From Pseudomonas sp. R28(2017) (GTDB lineage: Bacteria > Pseudomonadota > Gammaproteobacteria > Pseudomonadales > Pseudomonadaceae), in NCBI RefSeq assembly GCF_002112505.1, contig NZ_NEHW01000021.1, positions 17,616 through 81,615 on the forward strand: a stretch of 64,000 nt of DNA, given 5' to 3'. The position numbers and the translations under genes were made by a program. The notes under the pieces are model-generated. The model was not told the origin of the DNA. It saw only the letters and a program-made list of their open reading frames with translations, and did not search any database. Below are positions 43,907 to 52,659 of this stretch, in pieces. Position 1 is the stretch's first letter. The number at the start of each line of letters is the position of its first letter.

Positions 43907-44431
43907 ATGGCGATCTATCGATACGACACGCTGGCACCGGCCATTCACCCGGAAACCTTCATTGCCGAAGAGGCCACGGTGATTGGCGACGTCACCCTGG
44001 AGCAGGGCGCCAGTGTGTGGCCGCAGGCGGTGCTGCGCGGTGACAACGCGCCGATCCGCATCGGCCAGCACAGCAATGTCCAGGAAGGCGCGGTGCTGCA
44101 TGCCGACCCGGGCTTTGCCCTGACTGTAGGCCGCAACGTCACCATCGGCCATCAGGCCATGCTGCACGGCTGCAGCATCGGCGATGGTGCGTTGGTCGGG
44201 ATCCAGGCCGTGATACTCAACGGCGCGGTCATCGGCCGCAACTGCCTGGTCGGTGCCGGTGCCATCGTCACCGAAGGCAAGGTGTTCCCCGACAACTCGC
44301 TGATCCTCGGGGCGCCGGCCAAGGTGGTGCGGGAACTGAGCCCGGAAGCCATCGCTGGCCTGCAGGCCAATGCCGCCGAGTACGCGCGCAAGGGCCAGGC
44401 CTTCAAGGACAAGCTCGTGCGCATTGCCTGA
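43907..44431 (+). CDS. Gamma-carbonic-anhydrase-like hexapeptide protein
   Basis: The 174-residue protein is a left-handed beta helix of hexapeptide repeats: VIGDVTLEQGASVWPQAVLRGD, then IGQHSNVQEGAVLHAD, VTIGHQAMLHGCSIGDG with histidines that can bind zinc. PaaY, a hexapeptide thioesterase, and CaiE are relatives in CoA pathways. In this operon a thioesterase or CoA-salvage role is more likely than carbonic anhydrase activity. It starts directly after the CoA-transferase stop. Confidence 0.9.
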   Translation: MAIYRYDTLAPAIHPETFIAEEATVIGDVTLEQGASVWPQAVLRGDNAPIRIGQHSNVQEGAVLHADPGFALTVGRNVTIGHQAMLHGCSIGDGALVGIQAVILNGAVIGRNCLVGAGAIVTEGKVFPDNSLILGAPAKVVRELSPEAIAGLQANAAEYARKGQAFKDKLVRIA

Positions 44432-44498
44432 CGCGTTGCACGCGGTGCCCACAAAGGGCGCCGCCGCTCTCCAATAATTACAAGAATGGAGATCCACC

Positions 44499-45815
44499 AT
44501 GGTTGCCTTGACCGGCGAAGTGGCGCGCGAGCGCGCCGACAGCCACATCGATGAACTGCTGCTGTACCGCCGCGTGGCCTGGCGCATCATGCCGCTGGCC
44601 ATCATCTGTTTTCTTTTTTCCTACTTTGACCGCATCAACATCAGCTTCGCCAAGACCCAGATGCAGGCTGAGCTGGGCCTGAGCGATGCCGCCTATGGCC
44701 TGGCCGCCAGCATGTTCTTCATCGGCTACGTACTGTTCGAAGTGCCGAGCAGCCTGGGCCTAAAACGCTACGGGGCGCCGGCGTGGATCTGCCGGATCAT
44801 GGTGTCCTGGGGCTTGGCCACGGCGGCGCTGGTGTTCGCCTACACCCAGTACACGCTGTATTTCCTGCGCTTTCTGATCGGGGTGATGGAGGCCGGGTTC
44901 GGCCCGGCGATCCTGTTCTATCTGGCCTGCTGGTTCCCCCGCAAGCACCTGGCGAAGATGAACGGCCTGTGGTTCCTGGCCGTGCCCCTGGCCGGCGCCG
45001 TGGGCGGGCCGGCAGCGGGCTTTCTGCTGGGGACCATGGATGGCGTGCTGGGCCTGGCGGGTTGGCACTGGCTGTTCCTGATGTCAGGGTTGCCGTGCGT
45101 GCTGCTGGGTGGCCTGGTGCTGTGGAAACTGGACCGCGACATCGAGTCGGCCCAATGGCTGAGCCGCCAGGAGAAAGACTTGCTGGCAGAGAACCTGGCC
45201 CAGGACCGACGCGTGCAGAAGCCAGTGCTGGGGTCGATCTGGCGGGTACTGCTGACCCGCGAAGTGGCGATCATGGCGTTCATCTACTACGTGGTGAAAA
45301 CCGCGTCCTACGGCCTGAACTTCTGGATGCCACACCTGATCAAGTCGTCCGGCGTGCAAGACATGCTCTGGGTCGGCGTGCTGTCGGCACTGCCGTATGC
45401 GGTGGCCTGCATCGGCATGGTGCTGCTGACCCGGCGCTCCGACCGCACCGGCGAGCGCAAGCGTTATTTGGTGTACTGCCTGCTGGCCTCGGCGCTGGGT
45501 TACCTGCTGGCCTGCCTGTACGCGGACTCCTCCTGGGCGATGATGGCGGCGCTGGTGCTGGCCACGGCCGGCACCTTCATCGCCATCCCGATCTTCTGGA
45601 CCATCCCGCAGTCGACCTTCTCGGGCCTGGCCATTGCCACCGGCACGGCGGCGATCAACTCGGTCGGCCAGTTGAGCGGCATCGTCGCCCCGGTGATGGT
45701 CGGCAAGATCAATGACCTCACCGGCAGCAGCTACATGGGCATGCTGTCGATTGCCCCGCTGATCCTGATCGCCTGCCTGGTGGTGATGCGCTACGTCAGG
45801 AACCCCAAAGCCTGA
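44499..45815 (+). CDS. MFS transporter, anion:cation symporter (ACS) family
   Basis: The 438-residue protein has twelve predicted helices, with FLFSYFDRINISFAKTQM in helix 1 and GYVLFEVPSSLGLKRYG between helices 2 and 3, both typical for the ACS family (tartrate, phthalate, glucarate permeases). It follows the catabolic genes by 67 bp. GGAGATCC precedes the ATG. It probably imports the dicarboxylic substrate of this cluster. Confidence 0.92.
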   Translation: MVALTGEVARERADSHIDELLLYRRVAWRIMPLAIICFLFSYFDRINISFAKTQMQAELGLSDAAYGLAASMFFIGYVLFEVPSSLGLKRYGAPAWICRIMVSWGLATAALVFAYTQYTLYFLRFLIGVMEAGFGPAILFYLACWFPRKHLAKMNGLWFLAVPLAGAVGGPAAGFLLGTMDGVLGLAGWHWLFLMSGLPCVLLGGLVLWKLDRDIESAQWLSRQEKDLLAENLAQDRRVQKPVLGSIWRVLLTREVAIMAFIYYVVKTASYGLNFWMPHLIKSSGVQDMLWVGVLSALPYAVACIGMVLLTRRSDRTGERKRYLVYCLLASALGYLLACLYADSSWAMMAALVLATAGTFIAIPIFWTIPQSTFSGLAIATGTAAINSVGQLSGIVAPVMVGKINDLTGSSYMGMLSIAPLILIACLVVMRYVRNPKA

Positions 45816-45856
45816 GTTCCACTGCTTTCCAACAAGAACAACAACAAGGCGAAACC

Positions 45857-47140
45857 ATGAACATCTCCCTTTCCCAGCGGGCATCGCTGATGCTCGCGGC
45901 GCTTGGCTGCGCGTGTCCGGCGGCCCAGGCAGCCTTTGTCGATGATGGCAAGGGCAGCCTGGAGTTGCGCAACTTCTACTTTGACCGCGATTTCCATGGC
46001 GATACCGCCAGCCAGTCGCGGCGCAGCGAGTGGGCCCAAGGCTTCATGCTCAAGTGGCAATCCGGCTATACCGACGGTGTTGTCGGCTTTGGCCTGGATG
46101 CGACCGGCATGCTGGGTATCAAGCTCGACTCCTCGCCCGATCGCAGCGGCACCGGATTGTTGCCGCGAGGCAGCGACAAGCGTGCTGCCGACGACTACGG
46201 CAAAGCAGTTGCAACCTTCAAGGCGAAGCTGTCGCGGACCGAGTTGCAGGCCGGTGGGTTGAGCCCGCAACTGCCGCTGCTGGCGTCGAATTACAGTCGC
46301 CTGTTCCCGCAGTGGTTCAATGGGGCGCAGGTGGTCAGCAAGGACCTGGACGACTTCACCTTCACCCTGTTGCAGGTGGATGCGACCAAGCTGCGCGATT
46401 CCACCGACTTCGAAGACCTGACGGCGATGGCGCAACAGGGCGCCTATTCAGCGACGGTGAGCAGCGACCGGCTGTACTACGCCGGGGCCGATTACCAACC
46501 GTCGAAGAACCTGACCGTGAGCCTGCACAGCAGCGAGCTCGAAGACCTGTTCCACCGTGATTTCGCCGGGTTCAAGTACCGCATCGGCATGGGGCCGGGT
46601 GAGGCGTTCACCGAGTGGCGCTGGTTCAACGCCAGGGAACAGGGCAGGGCGTTGCTGGGGGAGGTCGACAACCGCACCTTGAGCACCAACTTCGGCTACA
46701 GCCTGCGCGGTCATACCTTCAGCGGCGGCTACCAGAAGGTCAGCGGCACTACCGCCTATGCCTATGTGGGGGGTACTGATACCTACCTGTTCAGCGAACA
46801 GCAGATCAGCACCTTCGCCCTGGCCAGCGAGCGTGCGTGGATGCTGCGTTATGACTACAACTTTGCTGCGATGGGCATCCCCGGGCTGACGTTCAACGTG
46901 CGTTACGTGAAGGGGGACCAGGTCGACCCACAGCGCATAGCGACGGCCAAGGGCAGGGCGCTCGAGGCAAGGGGCGGTGAAGGCGAGGAGTGGGAGCGGA
47001 CCACGGACATCACTTATGTGGTGCAGTCGGGGCCATTAAGGAACGTGTCGATGCGCTGGCGAAATGCGAGCATGCGCTCGAATTTTGCCGATGCGGCGGA
47101 CGAGAACCGGGTGATCGTGGGTTATACCTTCGATTTTTAA
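45857..47140 (+). CDS. OprD-family outer-membrane porin
   Basis: The 427-residue protein has a signal peptide (to about residue 24, ending CPAAQA). The mature N-terminus FVDDGKGSLELRNFYFDRDF is typical of OprD. Beta strands alternate and the chain ends in phenylalanine (VGYTFDF), the outer-membrane assembly signal. OprD porins admit specific small acids and amino acids. It comes 41 bp after the MFS gene and most likely forms the outer step of that uptake route. A link to gluconate uptake is possible because gad lies next, but REP elements separate them. Confidence 0.95.
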   Translation: MNISLSQRASLMLAALGCACPAAQAAFVDDGKGSLELRNFYFDRDFHGDTASQSRRSEWAQGFMLKWQSGYTDGVVGFGLDATGMLGIKLDSSPDRSGTGLLPRGSDKRAADDYGKAVATFKAKLSRTELQAGGLSPQLPLLASNYSRLFPQWFNGAQVVSKDLDDFTFTLLQVDATKLRDSTDFEDLTAMAQQGAYSATVSSDRLYYAGADYQPSKNLTVSLHSSELEDLFHRDFAGFKYRIGMGPGEAFTEWRWFNAREQGRALLGEVDNRTLSTNFGYSLRGHTFSGGYQKVSGTTAYAYVGGTDTYLFSEQQISTFALASERAWMLRYDYNFAAMGIPGLTFNVRYVKGDQVDPQRIATAKGRALEARGGEGEEWERTTDITYVVQSGPLRNVSMRWRNASMRSNFADAADENRVIVGYTFDF

Positions 47141-47155
47141 GGTGTAGCAGTTCTT

Positions 47156-47281
47156 CTGTGGGAGCGGCGCTTGCCGGCGATGGGCCGCACAGCGGCCCCA
47201 GGGTGGTCGAGGCTTCAAAAATCCTGCAGGTAACAGGCGAGGGCTTTGCCCTCGATCGCCGGCAAGCGCGGCTCCCACAGG
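47156..47281. repeat. Inverted REP-like pair (GCGGCGCTTGCCGGCG type)
   Basis: Two opposed copies of a second REP subtype, CTGTGGGAGCGGCGCTTGCCGGCG and CGCCGGCAAGCGCGGCTCCCACAG, flank about 60 bases. They end the porin transcript before the gad operator. Confidence 0.85.
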
Positions 47282-47314
47282 GGGGCATGTCAAGGATCGC
47301 GATGTCGCAGGTTC

Positions 47315-47328
47315 TGAAACCGGTTTCA
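47315..47328. promoter_or_regulatory. PtxS operator upstream of the gluconate dehydrogenase operon
   Basis: Perfect palindrome TGAAACCGGTTTCA, the P. putida PtxS binding site. It overlaps a candidate -35 element. Confidence 0.9.
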
Positions 47329-47352
47329 AAACATTTTCAAACCAGCTAGATT
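47324..47352 (+). promoter_or_regulatory. Candidate sigma-70 promoter of the gad operon
   Basis: TTTCAA and TAGATT are separated by 17 bases. The -35 hexamer lies partly in the PtxS palindrome, so bound repressor would block RNA polymerase. Confidence 0.4.
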
Positions 47353-47426
47353 ACGCGGCTTTTCCGGCCCGGCCGGACACCAGATGGCGCAACCCAAGGC
47401 CGCCCCAATGCTGATGAGGACCCGTA

Positions 47427-48173
47427 ATGCCTGAGCATGCCCCCGACAACCCGCGCCGGGACTTCCTGCGCAAGACCCTGACCCTGATCCCGGTGGTCAC
47501 CGTGGCCAGTACCGGCCTCGGTGCCAGCCAGTTGCTGGCCGAGCCTGTGCGCGACGAACCCTTACACGGCAAGGTGCCGGCCACACCCCCGGCGGGCAGT
47601 TATCAGCCGACCTTCTTCACCGCTGAAGAGTGGGCGTTCCTGCAAGCGGCCGTGTCGCGCATCATCCCTGCCGACGAACTCGGCCCCGGGGCACTGGAGG
47701 CTGGCGCTGCCGAATTCATCGACCGCCAGATGAACACCCCTTACGCCACCGGCGCCCAGTGGTACATGCAGGGCCCATTCAAGGCCGACGCCGCCCCGGA
47801 GCTCGGCTACCAGCTGCAACTCAGCCCGCAACAGATCTACCGCTTAGGGATAGCCGCCACGGAGGCCTGGAGCAAAAACGCCAGCGGTAAAACCTTTGCC
47901 GAGCAAGATAGCGCTACCCGAGACAAGATTCTCGGCAAGATCGAAGCCGGTGAGATCGTTTTCGAGCAGTTGCCGGCCAAGGTGTTTTTTAGCCTGTTGG
48001 TACAGAACACCCGCGAAGGCTTCTTCTGCGACCCGATTCACGGCGGCAACAAAGGCATGGTCGGCTGGACGCAGATCGGCTTCCCGGGCGCCCGGGCAGA
48101 TTTCATGGACTGGGTCGAGCGCAACGCGCCATACCCGTTCCCGGCAGTTTCGATTCGTGGCGAGAGGGCGTAA
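47427..48173 (+). CDS. Gluconate 2-dehydrogenase subunit 3 (gamma, Tat-exported)
   Basis: The 248-residue small subunit of the membrane-bound gluconate 2-dehydrogenase has a twin-arginine signal (PRRDFLRKTLTLIPVVTVAS, residues ~9-28). The body has FFTAEEWAFLQAAVSRIIPAD and the ending region FCDPIHGGNKGMVGW. It carries no cofactor of its own and helps export the folded large flavoprotein to the periplasm. The PtxS site lies 100 bp upstream. It is the first gene of a three-gene operon with the large subunit and cytochrome c. Confidence 0.94.
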   Translation: MPEHAPDNPRRDFLRKTLTLIPVVTVASTGLGASQLLAEPVRDEPLHGKVPATPPAGSYQPTFFTAEEWAFLQAAVSRIIPADELGPGALEAGAAEFIDRQMNTPYATGAQWYMQGPFKADAAPELGYQLQLSPQQIYRLGIAATEAWSKNASGKTFAEQDSATRDKILGKIEAGEIVFEQLPAKVFFSLLVQNTREGFFCDPIHGGNKGMVGWTQIGFPGARADFMDWVERNAPYPFPAVSIRGERA

Positions 48174-48176
48174 GGC

Positions 48177-49961
48177 ATGGCCAATGCAATGAAGAAGGCT
48201 GACGTGGTGATCGTCGGTTTCGGCTGGGCCGGCGCGATCATGGCCAAGGAGCTCACCGAAGCCGGGCTGCAGGTGGTGGCGCTGGAGCGCGGGCCGATGC
48301 AGGACACCTACCCGGACGGCAGCTACCCGCAGGTGATCGACGAGCTGACCTACAGCGTGCGCAAGAAGCTGTTCGTCGATGTGTCGAAAGAGACCGTCAC
48401 CATCCGCCACAGCGTCAACGATGTCGCGCTGCCCAACCGCCAGCTGGGCGCCTTCCTGCCGGGCAAGGGCGTTGGCGGTGCGGGCCTGCACTGGTCGGGC
48501 GTGCACTTTCGGGTCGACCCGATGGAGCTGCGCATGCGCAGTCACTACGAGGAGCGCTACGGCAAGCGCTTCATCCCCGAAGACATGACCATCCAGGACT
48601 TTGGCGTCAGCTACGAGGAGCTCGAGCCGCATTTCGACTTTGCCGAGAAGGTCTTCGGCACCTCGGGCCAGGCCTGGACCGTCAACGGCAAGCGGGTTGG
48701 CGAAGGCAAGGGCGGCAACCCCTACGCACCTGACCGCTCCAACCCGTTCCCGCTGGCATCGCAAAAGAACGTGGTGTCGGCCAAGCTGTTCGAAAGGGCC
48801 GCGGCCAGCCTCGGTTACAAGCCGTACAACCTGCCGTCGGCCAACACCTCCGGGCCGTACACCAACCCGTACGGCGCGCAGATGGGCCCGTGCAACTTCT
48901 GCGGCTTCTGCAGCGGCTACGTCTGCTACATGTACTCCAAGGCCTCGCCGAACGTGAACATCCTGCCGGCGCTGCGCCAGGTGCCGAACTTCGAGCTGCG
49001 CGCCAACGCCCACGTGCTGCGGGTGAACCTTGACGACAGCAAGCGCAAGGCCACCGGGGTGACCTACATCGATGCCCAGGGCCGCGAAGTTGAGCAGCCG
49101 GCGGACATCGTCATCCTCGCCGCCTTCCAGTTCAACAACGTGCGCCTGATGTTGCTGTCTGGCATCGGCAAGCCTTATGACCCGGTGAAGAACGAAGGCG
49201 TGGTCGGGCGCAACTTCGCCTACCAGAACATGGGCACGGTCAAGGCGTTCTTCGACAAGGACACCTACACCAACAACTTCATCGGTGCCGGCGGCAACGG
49301 CGTGGCCATCGACGACTTCAACGCCGACAACTTCGACCATGGGCCGCATGGGTTCGTTGGCGGCTCGCCGATGTGGGTCAACCAGGCCGGCAGCCGGCCG
49401 ATCGCCGGGGTCGCCAACCCGCCGGGCACCCCGGCCTGGGGCAGCGCCTGGAAGAAGGCCACCGCCGACTACTACACCCACCAGGTGTCGATGGACGCCC
49501 ATGGTGCGCACCAGTCGTACCGCGGCAACTACCTCGACCTCGACCCGACCTACCGCGATGCCTACGGCCAGCCGCTGCTGCGCATGACCTTCGACTGGCA
49601 AGAGAACGACATCAAGATGAACCAGTTCATGGTCGACAAGCTGAGCAAGATCGCCCAGGCGATGAACCCCAAGTCCATTGCCATCCTCGGCAAGAAGGTC
49701 AAGGAGCACTTCAACACCGCCAGCTACCAGACCACCCACCTCAACGGTGGCGCAATCATGGGCAGTGACCCTGCAACCAGCGCCCTGAACCGCTACCTGC
49801 AGAGCTGGGACGTGCACAACGTGTTCGTCCCCGGTGCTTCGGCGTTCCCCCAGGGGCTGGGCTACAACCCCACCGGCCTGGTGGCCGCGCTGACCTACTG
49901 GTCGGCCCGGGCGATCCGCGAGCAGTACCTGAAGAACCCCGGCCCGCTGGTCCAGGCTTGA
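48177..49961 (+). CDS. Gluconate 2-dehydrogenase large flavoprotein subunit (GMC family)
   Basis: The enzyme oxidises periplasmic gluconate to 2-ketogluconate. The 594-residue GMC-family subunit has the FAD motif VVIVGFGWAGAIMAKEL (residues ~10-26), the GAGLHWSG-type motif of this group (GVGGAGLHWSGVHF), the cysteine-rich CNFCGFCSGYVC that may hold an Fe-S cluster as in FAD glucose dehydrogenases, and the C-terminal FPQGLGYNPTGLVAAL. It has no signal of its own and travels with the Tat-signal gamma subunit. Spacing to its neighbours is 3 and 6 bp. Electrons pass to the triheme cytochrome encoded next. Confidence 0.95.
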   Translation: MANAMKKADVVIVGFGWAGAIMAKELTEAGLQVVALERGPMQDTYPDGSYPQVIDELTYSVRKKLFVDVSKETVTIRHSVNDVALPNRQLGAFLPGKGVGGAGLHWSGVHFRVDPMELRMRSHYEERYGKRFIPEDMTIQDFGVSYEELEPHFDFAEKVFGTSGQAWTVNGKRVGEGKGGNPYAPDRSNPFPLASQKNVVSAKLFERAAASLGYKPYNLPSANTSGPYTNPYGAQMGPCNFCGFCSGYVCYMYSKASPNVNILPALRQVPNFELRANAHVLRVNLDDSKRKATGVTYIDAQGREVEQPADIVILAAFQFNNVRLMLLSGIGKPYDPVKNEGVVGRNFAYQNMGTVKAFFDKDTYTNNFIGAGGNGVAIDDFNADNFDHGPHGFVGGSPMWVNQAGSRPIAGVANPPGTPAWGSAWKKATADYYTHQVSMDAHGAHQSYRGNYLDLDPTYRDAYGQPLLRMTFDWQENDIKMNQFMVDKLSKIAQAMNPKSIAILGKKVKEHFNTASYQTTHLNGGAIMGSDPATSALNRYLQSWDVHNVFVPGASAFPQGLGYNPTGLVAALTYWSARAIREQYLKNPGPLVQA

Positions 49962-49967
49962 GGAGCG

Positions 49968-51212
49968 ATGAACATGAAGAACCTGTTGATCGCAACCCTG
50001 CTGCTGGGCGCCACTGCGGCAGCCCAGGCCGATGATGCCCTGGTGAAGAAGGGCGAGTACCTGGCCCGCGCGGGTGACTGCGTGGCCTGCCATACAGCCA
50101 AGGGCGGCCAGCCCTTTGCCGGTGGGTTGCCGATGGAAACCCCGATCGGCACGGTGTATTCCACCAACATCACGCCCCACACCAGCGGCATCGGCCAGTA
50201 CAGCTTCGCCGACTTCGACCAGGCCGTGCGCAGAGGCATCGCCAAGGACGGCAGCACCTTGTACCCGGCCATGCCGTACCCGTCCTATGCGCGGGTCAGC
50301 GAGGAGGACATGCAGGCGCTGTATACGTACTTCATGCACGGCGTCGAGCCGGTCGCGCAGCCCAACAAGCCGACTGACATCCCCTGGCCGTTGAGCATGC
50401 GCTGGCCGCTGTCGATCTGGCGCGGGCTGTTCGCCCCCGAGGTGCAGGCCTGGCAGGCGCCGGCCGGTGCAGACCCGGTGGTCAGCCGTGGCGCCTACCT
50501 GGTCGAAGGCCTGGGCCACTGTGGCGCCTGCCACACCCCGCGTGCCCTGACCATGCAGGAAAAGGCGCTGAGCCCGGCGGATGGTGAGCAGTTCCTGGCC
50601 GGCAGTGCGCCGCTGGAAGGCTGGATCGCCAAGAGCCTGCGCGGCGACTACAAGGACGGCCTGGGCAGCTGGAGCGAGGCGCAGCTGGTGCAGTTCCTCA
50701 AGACGGGGCGCAGCGACCGCAGCGCGGTGTTCGGTGGCATGAGCGATGTGGTCGAACACAGCCTGCAGCACCTGAGCGACGCCGACCTGACCGCCATCGC
50801 CCGCTACCTGAAGACCCTGCCGCCGAGCGACCCGAGCGACACCCCGCACGTGTATGACAAGCAGGTGGCCGATGCCTTGTGGCAGGGCGACGACAGCAAA
50901 CCGGGGGCGTCGGTGTACATCGACAACTGCGCGGCCTGCCACCGTACCGATGGCCATGGCTATACCCGGGTGTTCCCGGCGCTGGCCGGCAACCCGGTGG
51001 TGCAGACGGCGGATGCCACCTCGCTGATCCATGTGGTGCTGGCGGGTGGCACGGTGCCGGCGACCCATGCGGCGCCGTCGAACTTCACCATGCCCGCGTT
51101 CGGCTGGCGCCTGAGCGACCAGGAAGTGGCGGACGTGGTCAATTTCATTCGCACCAGCTGGGGTAACCAGGGCAGTGCGGTCAGCGCCGCTGATGTTAAA
51201 CACCTGCGCTAG
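49968..51212 (+). CDS. Gluconate 2-dehydrogenase triheme cytochrome c subunit
   Basis: The 414-residue protein has a Sec signal peptide (residues 1-21, ending AAAQA) and three heme c motifs: CVACH (38-42), CGACH (185-189) and CAACH (321-325). It is the membrane-attached cytochrome that takes electrons from the GMC subunit and passes them to ubiquinone. Axial methionines are in the usual places, for example MPAFGW near the end. It closes the gad operon; an inverted REP pair follows. Confidence 0.95.
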   Translation: MNMKNLLIATLLLGATAAAQADDALVKKGEYLARAGDCVACHTAKGGQPFAGGLPMETPIGTVYSTNITPHTSGIGQYSFADFDQAVRRGIAKDGSTLYPAMPYPSYARVSEEDMQALYTYFMHGVEPVAQPNKPTDIPWPLSMRWPLSIWRGLFAPEVQAWQAPAGADPVVSRGAYLVEGLGHCGACHTPRALTMQEKALSPADGEQFLAGSAPLEGWIAKSLRGDYKDGLGSWSEAQLVQFLKTGRSDRSAVFGGMSDVVEHSLQHLSDADLTAIARYLKTLPPSDPSDTPHVYDKQVADALWQGDDSKPGASVYIDNCAACHRTDGHGYTRVFPALAGNPVVQTADATSLIHVVLAGGTVPATHAAPSNFTMPAFGWRLSDQEVADVVNFIRTSWGNQGSAVSAADVKHLR

Positions 51213-51230
51213 AAGCGCCGGTGCGATCAA

Positions 51231-51318
51231 TGTGGGAGCGGGCATGCCCGCGAACACCGGCGAAGCCGGTGCCATGCACCGCGTCGCATGCTTCGCGGGC
51301 ACGCCCGCTCCCACAGGG
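51231..51318. repeat. Inverted REP pair
   Basis: Two opposed REP copies, GAGCGGGCATGCCCGCGAA and TTCGCGGGCACGCCCGCTC, form a long hairpin after the gad operon. The interval contains a further small inverted repeat. Confidence 0.87.
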
Positions 51319-51430
51319 TAAAGCGGCGCTTGCTGAGGCTTTGTTCTCTGCGCGACAGCGCAGCCCAAAGGGCTGGGTGATCTCCCACAAGTTATTCCTG
51401 AGAACTTTGAATATATATCAATAGGTTAAT

Positions 51431-51440
51431 AGGTATACCT
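51431..51440. promoter_or_regulatory. AT-rich promoter-like stretch with palindrome AGGTATACCT
   Basis: Within an unusually AT-rich stretch (51400-51445) lies the perfect 10-bp palindrome AGGTATACCT. It is about 75 bp upstream of the PtxS site of ptxS. It may be part of the ptxS promoter or the site of another regulator. Confidence 0.35.
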
Positions 51441-51514
51441 GTTGTCATGCCTCACCATCCCTGTGACACTCCCAAGCAAACCGTGGTTGACGAATGCTCA
51501 GGGTTTTGCTGTAT

Positions 51515-51528
51515 TGAAACCGGTTTCA
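51515..51528. promoter_or_regulatory. PtxS operator upstream of ptxS
   Basis: Perfect palindrome TGAAACCGGTTTCA, 37 bp before the ptxS start. It indicates negative autoregulation. Confidence 0.9.
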
Positions 51529-51565
51529 TTCGCCGTCACCCGACAACAATCACAAGGGACCCGCA

Positions 51566-52588
51566 ATGACCGATTCACCCTCCAATGCCCGCGAGCGGGT
51601 GACCATCAGTGAAGTGGCGCGCGTAGCCGGTGTGTCCAAGGCCACGGTCTCGCGCTACATCGGCGGCGATCGCCAGCTGCTGGCCGAAGCCACCGCCAAG
51701 CGCCTGGAACAGGTCATCGAGCGCCTGGGCTACCGGCCCAACCAGATGGCCCGCGGCCTCAAGCGTGGCCAGACACGCCTGATCGGCATGCTCGTGGCCG
51801 ACATTCTCAACCCCTATTCAGTGGCCGTGATGCATGGCGTGGAAACCGCCTGCCGCCAGCACGGCTACAGCCTGGTGGTGTGCAACACCAACCGCGACGA
51901 CGAGCAGGAGCGCCACCACCTGACGGCCTTGCAGTCCTACAACGTCGAAGGGCTGATCGTGAACACCCTCGGCCGCCACCCCGGTGAACTGCTCAACCTG
52001 CAGCGCGACATCCCCATGGTGCTGGTCGACCGGCAACTGCCGGAGCTTAAGGTTGACCTGGTCGGCCTGGACAACGCCGATGCCATCGAGCAGGCACTGG
52101 ACCACCTGCAGGCGCAAGGCTACCGCGACATCCTCGCGGTCACCGAACCGCTCGACGGCACCAGTTCGCGCCTGGAGCGGGTGCAGGCGTTTACCGCATC
52201 GATCAGCAACCGCAACGGCATGCGCCAGCAACTGCTGGAAGTCGACGCCGGCCTGCCGGCCAAGCTCGGTGCCTTCCTTGCCAGCAAGGGCCATGGCCCG
52301 CAGGCGATCTTCACCTTCAACGGCGTGGCCACCCTGGCGGTTACCCGCGTGTTGCACGATTCGGGCTGCAAGCTGTTCAGCGAGGTGGGCCTGATCGCCC
52401 TCGATGAACTGGACTGGTACCCCCTGGTCGGCAGCGGCATCACCGCACTGGCCCAGCCCACCGAGCGCATCGGCGTCGCGGCGTTCGAGTGCCTGCTCGA
52501 GCGCCTGCGCGGCAGCAACGACGAGCCTCGACGCATCGATTTCAAGGCACAGCTGATCACCCGAGGTTCCACTCAACAACCGCAATGA
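51566..52588 (+). CDS. ptxS: LacI-family repressor PtxS
   Basis: PtxS represses 2-ketogluconate genes and releases DNA on binding 2-ketogluconate. The 340-residue protein has the LacI HTH (TISEVARVAGVSKATVSRYI, residues ~11-30), the minor-groove hinge helix region RPNQMARGLKRGQT and a periplasmic-binding-protein-like core with FTFNGVATLAVTRVL. The identity is fixed by context: kguEKTD follow and the TGAAACCGGTTTCA operator precedes ptxS, kguE and the gad operon. AAGGGA precedes the ATG. Confidence 0.95.
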   Translation: MTDSPSNARERVTISEVARVAGVSKATVSRYIGGDRQLLAEATAKRLEQVIERLGYRPNQMARGLKRGQTRLIGMLVADILNPYSVAVMHGVETACRQHGYSLVVCNTNRDDEQERHHLTALQSYNVEGLIVNTLGRHPGELLNLQRDIPMVLVDRQLPELKVDLVGLDNADAIEQALDHLQAQGYRDILAVTEPLDGTSSRLERVQAFTASISNRNGMRQQLLEVDAGLPAKLGAFLASKGHGPQAIFTFNGVATLAVTRVLHDSGCKLFSEVGLIALDELDWYPLVGSGITALAQPTERIGVAAFECLLERLRGSNDEPRRIDFKAQLITRGSTQQPQ

Positions 52589-52593
52589 CCTGA

Positions 52594-52616
52594 GGGCAGC
52601 AGGGCTGCCCGCTTTG
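52594..52616 (+). terminator. Candidate terminator after ptxS
   Basis: The arms GGGCAGC and GCTGCCC form a 7-bp stem with a 3-base loop, followed by GCTTT. It lies six bases after the ptxS stop and before the kgu operator, so ptxS and kgu are probably separate units. Confidence 0.5.
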
Positions 52617-52630
52617 CTGTAACTCAAAAA

Positions 52631-52644
52631 TGAAACCGGTTTCA
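52631..52644. promoter_or_regulatory. PtxS operator upstream of kguE
   Basis: Perfect palindrome TGAAACCGGTTTCA, ending 15 bp before the kguE ATG. Binding here would block initiation or early elongation. Confidence 0.9.
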
Positions 52645-52659
52645 TGAGGACAACAACAA

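Noticed and set aside
47844..51368. Minus-strand open frame of 1174 codons
   Set aside because: It covers the three gluconate dehydrogenase genes on the other strand. The product has no domain and is rich in valine, histidine and arginine as expected for an antisense shadow.
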